A stretch of DNA of 64,000 nucleotides. It comes from Autumnicola sp041679265 (GTDB lineage: Bacteria; Bacteroidota; Bacteroidia; Flavobacteriales; Flavobacteriaceae). This document shows, piece by piece, positions 26,494 to 34,296 of the stretch. The notes beneath the pieces are model-generated. The model saw only the letters and a list, made by a program, of their open reading frames with translations, searched no databases and had not been told where the DNA came from. Location: positions 1 through 64,000 of the forward strand of contig NZ_JBGFSM010000014.1 of the NCBI RefSeq assembly GCF_041679265.1, written 5' to 3'. Made by a program: the position numbers and the translations under genes. Every line of letters starts with the position of its first letter. The stretch's first letter is position 1.

Positions 26494-26573
26494 AGCCGCA
26501 AAAGCTCCTGAGGTACTGCTTTAACTATGGAAACCTCTTAAAAGCAGGCTCTGGTAAATATTTTTAATTTCTG

Positions 26574-26604
26574 TTGGCGGTTTGGTAAAAAAATCGTTAA
26601 TTTG
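26574..26604 (+). promoter_or_regulatory. Promoter of the rpmB-rpmG-DUF4295 operon
   Basis: TTGG at 26574-26577 and TTAATTTG at 26597-26604 are separated by 19 bases, the spacing expected for Bacteroidota -33 and -7 elements. The rpmB start is 38 bases downstream. Confidence 0.5.
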
Positions 26605-26641
26605 CAGCCTGTTTTAAATAACGAGTTTAAAGAATAGAGCA

Positions 26642-26881
26642 ATGTCAAGAGTTTGTGAACTTACGGGTAAAAAAGCGATGGTCGGGAATAATGTTTCTCA
26701 CGCAATGAACAAGACCAAACGTAAATTTAATGCCAATTTGGTTAAAAAACGTTTTTTTATTCCTGAAGAGGATAGATGGGTAACTTTAAAAGTTTCTACC
26801 TCAGCGCTTAAAAATATCAATAAGAAAGGCATCTCTGCTGTAATTAAAGAGGCTAGAGAAAAAGGATTCATGAAGAAATAA
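26642..26881 (+). CDS. rpmB: 50S ribosomal protein L28
   Basis: A 79-residue basic ribosomal protein of the large subunit. The start MSRVCELTGKKAMVGNNVSHA and the ending KGISAVIKEAREKGF are characteristic of L28, and the length is normal. It heads a conserved Bacteroidota cluster rpmB-rpmG-DUF4295. The next gene starts 25 bases later. Confidence 0.97.
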   Translation: MSRVCELTGKKAMVGNNVSHAMNKTKRKFNANLVKKRFFIPEEDRWVTLKVSTSALKNINKKGISAVIKEAREKGFMKK

Positions 26882-26906
26882 GTCCTAAGTAAAAAAACAG
26901 AACGAA

Positions 26907-27089
26907 ATGGCAAAGAAAGGAAACCGTGTACAGGTTATATTAGAATGTACAGAGCACAAGGCAACAGGTAAACCTGGAACCTCAAGATATATTACTACAA
27001 AGAATAAAAAGAACACTCCAGACAGGCTGGAATTGAAGAAATTCAATCCTATCCTTAAAAAGATGACGGTTCATAAAGAAATTAAATAA
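26907..27089 (+). CDS. rpmG: 50S ribosomal protein L33
   Basis: A 60-residue large-subunit protein. It has the L33 pattern MAKKGNRVQVILECTEHK, then GTSRYITTKNKKNTPDRLE and LKKFNPILKK. Only one cysteine remains (Cys14), so the four-cysteine zinc site of some L33 proteins is absent and this is the zinc-independent form. It lies between rpmB and the DUF4295 gene. Confidence 0.97.
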   Translation: MAKKGNRVQVILECTEHKATGKPGTSRYITTKNKKNTPDRLELKKFNPILKKMTVHKEIK

Positions 27090-27098
27090 TATAGAGTC

Positions 27099-27251
27099 AT
27101 GGCAAAGAAATCAGTAGCAGCATTACAAACAGGGTCTAAAAGATTGACCAAGGCAATAAAGATGGTGAAATCTCCAAAGACAGGTGCCTATACCTTTGTG
27201 GAAGCAATCATGACTCCTGAGGATGTAAACGATTTTTTAAATAAAAAATAA
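27099..27251 (+). CDS. DUF4295 small basic protein
   Basis: A 50-residue basic protein read directly from the sequence: it starts MAKKSVAALQTGSKRLTKAI, contains VKSPKTGAYTFVEAIM and ends DVNDFLNKK before TAA 27249-27251. This is the DUF4295 family, a short Bacteroidota protein nearly always encoded after rpmB and rpmG, so a ribosome-linked role is likely but unproven. It starts 9 bases after the rpmG stop and is followed by a terminator. Confidence 0.92.
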   Translation: MAKKSVAALQTGSKRLTKAIKMVKSPKTGAYTFVEAIMTPEDVNDFLNKK

Positions 27252-27275
27252 TCGGAATTTTTCCTTGTATAATTT

Positions 27276-27311
27276 AAAAAAGCCGTCCCGGGTTATTCTG
27301 GACGGCTTTTT
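27276..27311 (+). terminator. Terminator after the L28-L33-DUF4295 operon
   Basis: Stem with arms AAAAAGCCGTCC (27276-27287) and GGACGGCTTTTT (27300-27311), then CTTTTTG. It separates the ribosomal genes from ftsY. Confidence 0.9.
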
Positions 27312-27384
27312 CTTTTTGTTTATATTTACACTTCTCGTTCTGGATTGTACTTCCGGAATTTTGTGATTTTAAACCTACCATAAA

Positions 27385-28338
27385 ATGAGTTTATTTAAAA
27401 AGTTTTTTTCAAAAGAAAAGAAGGAAACCCTGGATAAAGGACTGGAAAAGTCCAAAAGCAGTTTTCTTTCTAAAATGAGTAAAGCTGTTGCCGGGAAGTC
27501 CAGGGTGGATGATGAGGTACTGGATGAGCTGGAAGATGTGCTGGTGAGCAGCGATGTTGGTGTGGCAACCACAATAAAAATTATTAAAAGGATTGAAGAA
27601 AGGGTTGCCAGGGACAGGTACCTGGGAACAGAAGAACTTAATAAGATTCTTAGAGAAGAAATTGCGGGTTTGCTTTCAGAAACCAACAGCGGGGAAGCTT
27701 CAGAAATTCATATTCCCAAAACGGCCACGCCTCATGTGATTATGGTAGTAGGTGTAAATGGGGTGGGAAAAACCACTACTATCGGCAAACTGGCCCATCA
27801 GTTTAAAAATGCAGGAAAAAAGGTGGTTCTTGGCGCTGCAGATACTTTTAGGGCTGCGGCCATAGACCAGCTGCAAATCTGGGCAGAAAGAACAGATGTT
27901 CCCATTGTAAAACAGAGCATGGGGAGTGACCCTGCTTCTGTGGCATTTGATACTGTTCAGAGCGCCGTAAAACAAAATGCAGATGTGGTGTTAATAGATA
28001 CCGCGGGAAGATTGCATAATAAGGTTAATCTTATGAAGGAGCTCACTAAAGTAAAGAGAGTGATGCAAAAGGTGATACCCGATGCCCCGCACGAAGTTCT
28101 ATTAGTTTTGGATGGTTCTACCGGCCAGAATGCTTTTGAACAGGCAAAACAATTCACCGCGGCTACAGAGGTTACTGCCCTTGCCGTAACCAAACTGGAC
28201 GGTACAGCCAAAGGTGGTGTGGTAATTGGAATAAGCGACCAGTTCCAGATTCCGGTAAAATATATTGGAGTAGGAGAGGGAGTGGAAGATTTACAGGTTT
28301 TTAATAAGTACGAATTTGTAGATTCCTTCTTTAAATAG
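27385..28338 (+). CDS. ftsY: Signal recognition particle receptor FtsY
   Basis: A 317-residue SRP GTPase that delivers ribosome-nascent chains to the Sec translocon at the inner membrane. The N-terminus is short and basic (KKFFSKEKKETLDKGLEKSK), replacing the long acidic A domain of Escherichia coli. The NG domain has G1 GVNGVGKTTTIGKLA (near 120), DTFRAAA, DTAGRLHNK and the G4-like TKLDGTAKGG. The length is normal for Bacteroidota. It follows the ribosomal operon after a terminator. Confidence 0.96.
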   Translation: MSLFKKFFSKEKKETLDKGLEKSKSSFLSKMSKAVAGKSRVDDEVLDELEDVLVSSDVGVATTIKIIKRIEERVARDRYLGTEELNKILREEIAGLLSETNSGEASEIHIPKTATPHVIMVVGVNGVGKTTTIGKLAHQFKNAGKKVVLGAADTFRAAAIDQLQIWAERTDVPIVKQSMGSDPASVAFDTVQSAVKQNADVVLIDTAGRLHNKVNLMKELTKVKRVMQKVIPDAPHEVLLVLDGSTGQNAFEQAKQFTAATEVTALAVTKLDGTAKGGVVIGISDQFQIPVKYIGVGEGVEDLQVFNKYEFVDSFFK

Positions 28339-28441
28339 TATAAAGAACTGTTCTTCAATATCCAGTTTTTACTTCCGGCAGAATTATTCGTTAAGGATAT
28401 CTCTACAATATCAATAGAAAATAATCATAAAAATATTTCAG

Positions 28442-30073
28442 ATGAAAAAGCTTTTACTTTCCATTCTTCCCGTTATTTTTCTTACAGTAACTTCCTGTGC
28501 CGATAATAAAAAGGAAAATCAGGAAGCAACCCCGGTTCAGGATACAGTGGCCGCCCCTGAAGAGATGGAATTTAAGGTGCTGGACTCAAAATTTATACAA
28601 AAGGATTCCCTTATGGCCCCTTTTGCAGAGGCGATCTCTCAATTTCCTGATGCCCGCTATGCTGAAGTAAAATCTCTAATCTTTGATAAAAGTATCCCTG
28701 AAATTCAGGAGGCCATCGCGGCAGGCAAACTTAGTTATGAGGAACTCTCGCTGTTTTATCTGAAGCGTATTCAGAAATTTGACCGTAATAACGACCTGTC
28801 ATTAAATTCTGTAATTTCTTTAAATCCAAATTTACTTGAGGAGGCAAGGGAGAAAGATGCAAAAAAATCAGGCAGGGAACATCCAATATTCGGTATTCCT
28901 GTTTTGCTGAAGGACAATATAGACACTCGAAATATGCCTACCACCGCCGGAGCGGTGGCACTGCAAAACAATACTACTGAGGATGCTTTTATAGTTAAAA
29001 AATTAAAGGAAAATGGTGCGCTTATTCTTGGTAAGGCAAATCTTAGCGAATGGGCTTATTTCTTTTGCGGGGACTGCCCAAGCGGCTATTCTGCCGTAGG
29101 GGGGCAAACCTTAAACCCTTACGGAAGGAAAATTTTTGATACCGGAGGTTCCAGCTCGGGAAGTGCGGTGGCTGTGGCGGCAAATTTCGCCCCGGTAGCC
29201 GTAGGATCAGAGACTTCAGGTTCTATACTTTCTCCTTCCAGCCAAAATTCCCTGGTAGGGCTTAAGCCAACAATTGGGGTATTAAGCCGGGGCGGGATTG
29301 TTCCTATTTCCAGCACCCTGGACACGCCGGGGCCAATAACGAAAAATGTTGTAGATAACGCAATTCTCCTTTCTGCAATGACGGGGGAGGATGCTAAAGA
29401 CCCTGCAACAAAAAATGTGAAAGTAATTTCAGATTATCAAAAAGAATTGGGGGCTGCTTCTTTAAAAGGAAAACGCTTTGGTGCTATAAAAGCTTTAATG
29501 AAAGATTCACTGTATGCGCGTGCAGTAAGTGACCTAAAACAAGCCGGGGCTGAGGTGGTGGAATTTGAAGCTGAAGATATCGATTTGCCAAATTTTACCC
29601 GCCTGCTAAACCTGGATATGCAAAAAGACCTGCCAGATTATTTCAGGAATTATGGCGGGGAGCTTGAAGTGAGCAATGTGGGAGATGTGTACCATTATAA
29701 TTCCCAGGTACCTTCTACCAGGGCTCCCTACGGCCAGTCCTTATTTGAAGGGATTATGAAAGATTCTGCCAGCCCTGAAGAATTTACCGCAATTAAGGAC
29801 ACGCTTAAAACCAACGGGAAGCAGTTTTTTGATGCTCCCATGCAGGAGTATAACCTGGACGGGATAGTATCTATTAATAATTATCATGCAGGATACGCGG
29901 CAGTAGCACAATACCCGGCTATTACCGTACCAATGGGCTATGCAGAGAATGGTGCGCCAAAGGGCATTACCTTTTTTGCAAAACCTTTTGAAGAGCAGGA
30001 ATTGCTAAACTGGGCTAAAGCCTATGAAGAGGTTTCCCGGCGCCGAAAATCTCCCGAAAATTATGACCAGTAA
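28442..30073 (+). CDS. Amidase-family lipoprotein
   Basis: A 543-residue amidase-signature enzyme with a lipoprotein signal (lipobox VTSC, Cys20), so it acts in the envelope rather than in Glu-tRNA amidation. The catalytic set is complete: lysine in VLLKDNID (near 158), the glycine/serine-rich loop FDTGGSSSGSAVA (near 235) with the cis-serine, and nucleophile serine in GSETSGSI (near 258). Substrates could be peptide amides or other small amides. The start codon ATG is at 28442, after 103 bases without a clear promoter. The next gene overlaps its end by 11 bases. Confidence 0.9.
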   Translation: MKKLLLSILPVIFLTVTSCADNKKENQEATPVQDTVAAPEEMEFKVLDSKFIQKDSLMAPFAEAISQFPDARYAEVKSLIFDKSIPEIQEAIAAGKLSYEELSLFYLKRIQKFDRNNDLSLNSVISLNPNLLEEAREKDAKKSGREHPIFGIPVLLKDNIDTRNMPTTAGAVALQNNTTEDAFIVKKLKENGALILGKANLSEWAYFFCGDCPSGYSAVGGQTLNPYGRKIFDTGGSSSGSAVAVAANFAPVAVGSETSGSILSPSSQNSLVGLKPTIGVLSRGGIVPISSTLDTPGPITKNVVDNAILLSAMTGEDAKDPATKNVKVISDYQKELGAASLKGKRFGAIKALMKDSLYARAVSDLKQAGAEVVEFEAEDIDLPNFTRLLNLDMQKDLPDYFRNYGGELEVSNVGDVYHYNSQVPSTRAPYGQSLFEGIMKDSASPEEFTAIKDTLKTNGKQFFDAPMQEYNLDGIVSINNYHAGYAAVAQYPAITVPMGYAENGAPKGITFFAKPFEEQELLNWAKAYEEVSRRRKSPENYDQ

Positions 30074-30350
30074 ATTATTGGCCGAAAATTACCGCCAGAT
30101 CTTTTGTAAAGTTATCTTTTTTTACAGCATCTTTTATATTATCATGAAGCTGTTGGCGATGATGCAGGGCGCGTGGCTGGACGCTAATTTAATCCTCTGT
30201 TTGCCCTATGTGGGCTTTATCATTTGGGGAGGTTTTCTTCTGAAGAGAAAAAAATACAGCTGGATCTATATTATTACAGGAGCTATAGTGGTAGGTGCTA
30301 TAAGATATTTTGAAAAGGACCTGATGCTGTTTTTACATTATCAACTCTAA
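30063..30350 (+). CDS. Small membrane protein
   Basis: A 95-residue protein with two or three hydrophobic segments (about 15-38, 42-55 and 66-82), rich in aromatic residues and basic turns (LKRKKYSW). I chose ATG 30063, which overlaps the amidase stop by 11 bases, so it is probably translated from the same mRNA. I do not recognise the family; it could be an accessory of the amidase or an independent small membrane protein. Confidence 0.55.
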   Translation: MTSKLLAENYRQIFCKVIFFYSIFYIIMKLLAMMQGAWLDANLILCLPYVGFIIWGGFLLKRKKYSWIYIITGAIVVGAIRYFEKDLMLFLHYQL

Positions 30351-30440
30351 AATTGTGTAAAAGCTTGCTTAAAGCTCTTCGGCTAAACCGTTCCATTAGG
30401 ACAAAAATATGTTAGGTGCACTAAATTAGGAGTAAGGCCT

Positions 30441-30641
30441 TACTTTTGCCAGCCGTTATTTCAGCAGCTGAAATAAATCTTATTCCGCTTCTTAATAAAG
30501 CTTTTCCTAAAATGGGAAGACACTCAAATACAGGCAGCCGTAAAAGAATTGCTGAAAGAAGTAAAGGAAGAAGAAAAGCAATAATAAGCTCAACAAAACA
30601 GGATATCCCGTAGCTAAAATTTTAGCCGCGGGATATTTTTA
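30441..30641 (+). other. Gene-poor stretch with a possible short transcript
   Basis: Between 30351 and 30655 no gene is clear. A TACTTTTG element (30441-30448) matches the -7 consensus, and a terminator ends at 30641, so a transcript of about 190 bases is possible. Two overlapping short frames lie inside: one starting at ATG 30511 (33 residues, very basic: GSRKRIAERSKGRRKA) and one open at 30477-30584 ending KELLKEVKEEEKQ, which looks like a protein tail and may be a gene remnant. None of these is strong enough to call. Confidence 0.2.
30603..30641. terminator. Bidirectional terminator between convergent genes
   Basis: Stem with arms ATATCCCG (30603-30610) and CGGGATAT (30629-30636), an inner GCTAAA/TTTAGC pairing and TTTTTA after it. 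It lies 15 bases after where the minus-strand phosphatase gene ends and serves the + strand transcripts. Confidence 0.8.
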
Positions 30642-30655
30642 AATTCCAGAAAAAT

Positions 30656-31507
30656 TTACAGCCCTTTGGTGTCAAGGGCTTTTTTTCTGGCTTCACTTTT
30701 TTGTTCGTTGGTCAAATCTCCTTCAGGATATACCGCCTGCTCAAAAGTTCCATACATGGGGTTGGGAAGCAGTATAAATTCCTGCTCCAATCTATTTTGG
30801 AGGCCGCTTTCATCATTTTTCAGCAGTTCTTCGGCTTCCGCAGGATGGTCAAATACGCTGGAAAAATCGGTTAACTGGTCTCCTATAAAAAGGATGATCT
30901 TGTAATGTTGATTTATCTTATCCCTTCTGGCATCTTTGTTAGAAGTGGTGGTTTTAAGAAGCACTTGATCTTTTTCCACGTTAATCCCTACTTTTTTAAG
31001 GTTATTATAAGTGGCATCCAAAGTGCTTTCAATACGGTTTGAAACCAAATAGACCTGTACATTGTTATCCTGCGCAAAATTTATAAATTCAACCGCCCCG
31101 GGAAGTGCGGGTGCATTTTCTTCATTTACCCATTTTGCCCAGGTATCTGAAGCATAATTTTCGCCATTTTCTATGAGGCGCGCTTCATAAGCACTGTTAT
31201 CCAGCACAGTTTCATCAATATCCAGCACCACGGCATTAGGTTTCCCGTTTTCTGCAGGTGTATTATTGGCAAGAAGCTTCACCTTTGCCAGTTCATAACA
31301 TCGTATATAAAGTTGTTTGGCTTCAAGGGAATGCTGGAACCAGAGGGTGCTCATCACCAGCTGTTCTGATAGCAGATTTTCTTCAGGGGCAACAGCTTCA
31401 GTTTGCGTTCCCGTTCCCTGGCTTGTTTTGCAGGAGAAAACGCTAATTCCTAAAATTGCAAGAAAATAATATTTAATCTGAATGCTACGAAGATTGTCCA
31501 AAAACAT
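30656..31507 (-). CDS. 5'-nucleotidase / acid phosphatase, lipoprotein e(P4) family
   Basis: A 283-residue HAD-fold phosphatase. The lipobox VFSC (Cys26) anchors it to the outer membrane. The catalytic motif DIDETVLDN (near 98-106) gives the DxDxT pair, and later motifs SNR, KDARRDK and FIGDQLTDF complete the HAD set. Family members, such as Haemophilus e(P4), dephosphorylate NMN or 5'-nucleotides so that the nucleoside can be imported. It is divergent from rimO and ends at a shared terminator. This is consistent with nucleotide salvage. Confidence 0.88.
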   Translation of the reverse strand: MFLDNLRSIQIKYYFLAILGISVFSCKTSQGTGTQTEAVAPEENLLSEQLVMSTLWFQHSLEAKQLYIRCYELAKVKLLANNTPAENGKPNAVVLDIDETVLDNSAYEARLIENGENYASDTWAKWVNEENAPALPGAVEFINFAQDNNVQVYLVSNRIESTLDATYNNLKKVGINVEKDQVLLKTTTSNKDARRDKINQHYKIILFIGDQLTDFSSVFDHPAEAEELLKNDESGLQNRLEQEFILLPNPMYGTFEQAVYPEGDLTNEQKSEARKKALDTKGL

Positions 31508-31635
31508 AATAGCTTTATTAAAATTTGGTTCGTCAAAAATAGGATAAAATTCATCAATTCTGTGCTGTAGGGCAAGGCGGGATGGCTATTCCTCTTAAAA
31601 ATTCCGGAACATGAGACTATGTCATTCATCTTCAT

Positions 31636-31643
31636 TACTTTTG
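31636..31643 (+). promoter_or_regulatory. TAnnTTTG -7 promoter element of rimO
   Basis: TACTTTTG matches the -7 consensus exactly and lies 20 bases before the ATG at 31664. It falls inside a longer upstream reading frame (from 31619), so the later start is preferred for rimO. Confidence 0.5.
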
Positions 31644-31663
31644 CACTCCAAATTAAGGATGCA

Positions 31664-33016
31664 ATGAGGACGAAGTCGATTAAGAAGAACAGGATAAATG
31701 TAGTAACACTGGGCTGTAGCAAGAATGTGTATGACAGTGAGGTGCTTATGGGGCAGTTGAAAGCCAACAATAAGGAGGTGGTGCACGAAGAAGATGGGAA
31801 TATTGTGGTAATTAACACCTGTGGTTTTATTGATAACGCCAAAGAACAGTCGGTAAACACTATTCTTGAATTTGTTGAAAAGAAAGAACAGGGAGAGTTA
31901 GATAAGGTTTTTGTTACGGGATGTTTGAGCGAAAGGTATAAACCAGATCTTCAAAAGGAAATTCCCAATGTAGACCAGTATTTTGGAACTACAGAATTAC
32001 CCGGCTTATTAAAAGCTCTGGAAGCCGATTATAAGCATGAGCTTATTGGGGAACGTTTAACCACTACTCCTAAAAATTATGCTTATCTAAAAATTGCTGA
32101 AGGCTGTGACCGGCCTTGTTCGTTTTGTGCCATTCCTTTAATGCGCGGCGGCCATAAATCTACTCCTATAGAACATCTTGTGGCTGAAGCTAAAAAACTT
32201 GCTGCCAACGGGGTGAAGGAACTTATATTGATCGCCCAGGATCTTACCTATTACGGCCTGGACCTTTATAAGAAACGCAACTTAGCTGAACTTCTTGAAA
32301 ATCTGGTGAAAGTGGAAGGAATTGAGTGGATTCGCCTGCATTATGCTTTTCCAACCGGTTTTCCTATGGATGTGCTGGAAGTAATGAAGCGGGAGCCTAA
32401 AATTTGCAATTATCTGGATATTCCTCTTCAGCATATTTCAGATGATTTACTAAAGTCCATGCGCCGCGGCACAACCCACGAAAAAACGACAAAACTTCTT
32501 AGAAAGTTTAGGGAAATTGTTCCTGAAATGGCCATTAGAACCACTTTAATTGTAGGTTATCCCGGAGAAACCGAAGCACATTTCCAGGAGCTGAAGCAAT
32601 GGGTGCAGGAAATGCGTTTTGAAAGGCTTGGCTGTTTTACCTATTCCCATGAAGAAAACACCCATGCTTATAATCTTGAAGATGATGTGCCCCAGGAAGT
32701 GAAGCAGCAAAGGGCGAACGAGATTATGGAAATCCAGTCGCAGATTTCCTGGGAACTTAACCAGCAGAAAATTGGGAAAATATTTAAAGTGGTGATAGAC
32801 CGCAAAGAAGGAAATTATTTTATTGGAAGGACAGAAGCCGATTCTCCCGATGTTGATAATGAAGTTTTAATTGATGCGACTTCCATTTACCTGAAAACAG
32901 GAGAATTTTATGAGGTAAAAATTACCGATGCTGCCGACTTTGACCTGTACGGGGAACCGGTAAATTTTTCTGCTGAAAAGCCCGCAAGAAAAGAATTGCA
33001 GGTGAGAACGGTTTAG
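31664..33016 (+). CDS. rimO: Ribosomal protein S12 methylthiotransferase RimO
   Basis: A 450-residue radical-SAM enzyme that adds a methylthio group to an aspartate of ribosomal protein S12. The N-terminal UPF0004 domain has three cluster cysteines (TLGCSKNVYDSEV, NTCGFIDNAKEQ, VTGCLSERY), the radical-SAM core has CDRPCSFCAIP (about residue 140), and a TRAM domain ends the protein. I chose ATG 31664, which gives a start MRTKSIKKNRINVVTLGC. The end of the gene overlaps a terminator stem. Confidence 0.95.
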   Translation: MRTKSIKKNRINVVTLGCSKNVYDSEVLMGQLKANNKEVVHEEDGNIVVINTCGFIDNAKEQSVNTILEFVEKKEQGELDKVFVTGCLSERYKPDLQKEIPNVDQYFGTTELPGLLKALEADYKHELIGERLTTTPKNYAYLKIAEGCDRPCSFCAIPLMRGGHKSTPIEHLVAEAKKLAANGVKELILIAQDLTYYGLDLYKKRNLAELLENLVKVEGIEWIRLHYAFPTGFPMDVLEVMKREPKICNYLDIPLQHISDDLLKSMRRGTTHEKTTKLLRKFREIVPEMAIRTTLIVGYPGETEAHFQELKQWVQEMRFERLGCFTYSHEENTHAYNLEDDVPQEVKQQRANEIMEIQSQISWELNQQKIGKIFKVVIDRKEGNYFIGRTEADSPDVDNEVLIDATSIYLKTGEFYEVKITDAADFDLYGEPVNFSAEKPARKELQVRTV

Positions 33017-33041
33017 CAATTTCACCTGCAAGGTATTTTTT
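32996..33041 (+). terminator. Terminator overlapping the 3' end of rimO
   Basis: Perfect 10-base stem TTGCAGGTGA (32996-33005) and TCACCTGCAA (33022-33031) with a 16-base loop that contains the rimO TAG (33014-33016), then TATTTTTTC. The left arm encodes the last residues of RimO. Confidence 0.85.
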
Positions 33042-33208
33042 CTTGTAGGTTTTCATTAATTATTAACAAAACAAATTGAAAAGCTGAAGGCTGGATTCAC
33101 TTTTGAATCAAACTTGAACCTTCCATGGTATCATTAAAAAGTCCTCCCGTAAAATCTGGAAGGACTATGAAAATAGAGTAATTACCTGTTTATTATTTTC
33201 AACAAAAA

Positions 33209-34267
33209 TCAGGCGATGCTAATTTCATCATTCAGATATACTTCCTGTACGCTTTGCAGGATATCCACTCCGTCTTTCAAAGGACGCTGAAAGGCTTTTC
33301 TTCCCATTATAAGTCCGCAGCCGCCTGCACGCTTATTGATAACTGCAGTTCTAACCGCTTCCTTATAATCTGATTCTCCTTTAGAACCACCGCCGGAATT
33401 AATCAGTCCTATTTTTCCCATGTAACAGTTGGCCACCTGAAGCCGGCAGAGATCTATGGGATGGTCTGTGGCCAGGCTTTCGTACATTTCATCATCATAT
33501 TTGGCAAATTTGATCTTTTTAAAGCCAAAGTTGGTGGTTGGCAATTTTTGTTTGATGATATCGGCTTTTATGGTCACGCCAATATGATTGGCCTGCCCCG
33601 TGAGATCTGCGGCAGTATGGAAATCTTCTTCATCGGTTTTAAAATCATTGTTCCTGGTATAACACCAAAGGATTGTCGCCATTCCAAGCTGATGTGCTTC
33701 TTCAAAGGCAGCGGCTATTTCCTGGATTTGCCTGTTGCTTTCCGGCGACCCAAAATAAATGGTGGCGCCAATCGCTGTGGCCCCCATATTCCAGGCTTCT
33801 TTTACCGTTCCGTAGGGAATCTGGTCGTATTTATTGGGATAGGTGAGCAGTTCATTATGGTTAATCTTAACGATAAAAGGGATTTTATGGGCGTACTTCC
33901 TGGAATGCAGGGCCAAAGCTCCAAAAGTGGAGGCAACCCCGTTACACCCGGCTTCAATGGCCAGTTTTACAATGTTTTCAGGATCAAAATAATCCTGGTT
34001 TTTGTAAAAAGAAAAAGCAGCCGAATGTTCTATTCCCTGGTCAATTGGCAGGATGTTAATGTAACCCGTGCCGCCTAATGCGCCATGGTTATAGAGATGG
34101 TTAAGGCTTCTTAGAACCTGCGGGTTGCGGTCACTTTCCCTGAAGTTATCCACGCTATTAGGCCCGGGAATTTCCAACCGGTCTTTGCTGATTTTTTCAC
34201 TTTTATAATCCAGGTAATAATCTGCGTCTTTGCCGAGTATTTCTCTAATCTTTTCTGTACTGCTCAT
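33209..34267 (-). CDS. fbaB: Class I fructose-bisphosphate aldolase, DhnA type
   Basis: A 352-residue cytoplasmic glycolytic/gluconeogenic aldolase that interconverts fructose-1,6-bisphosphate with two trioses through a Schiff base. It matches the FbaB/DhnA group: ILPIDQGIEH near residue 74, FIVKINHNELL, the IKADIIKQKLP region holding the lysine nucleophile (about residue 235), and ANCYMGKIGLINSGG. The ending GLIMGRKAFQRPLKDGVDIL matches the family. Length is normal. It lies 29 bases after the erythromycin-esterase-like gene on the same strand. An imperfect hairpin at 33140-33166 follows it. Confidence 0.95.
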   Translation of the reverse strand: MSSTEKIREILGKDADYYLDYKSEKISKDRLEIPGPNSVDNFRESDRNPQVLRSLNHLYNHGALGGTGYINILPIDQGIEHSAAFSFYKNQDYFDPENIVKLAIEAGCNGVASTFGALALHSRKYAHKIPFIVKINHNELLTYPNKYDQIPYGTVKEAWNMGATAIGATIYFGSPESNRQIQEIAAAFEEAHQLGMATILWCYTRNNDFKTDEEDFHTAADLTGQANHIGVTIKADIIKQKLPTTNFGFKKIKFAKYDDEMYESLATDHPIDLCRLQVANCYMGKIGLINSGGGSKGESDYKEAVRTAVINKRAGGCGLIMGRKAFQRPLKDGVDILQSVQEVYLNDEISIA

Positions 34268-34296
34268 AATTTTATCTAATTTTATTTTGCTTTAAT

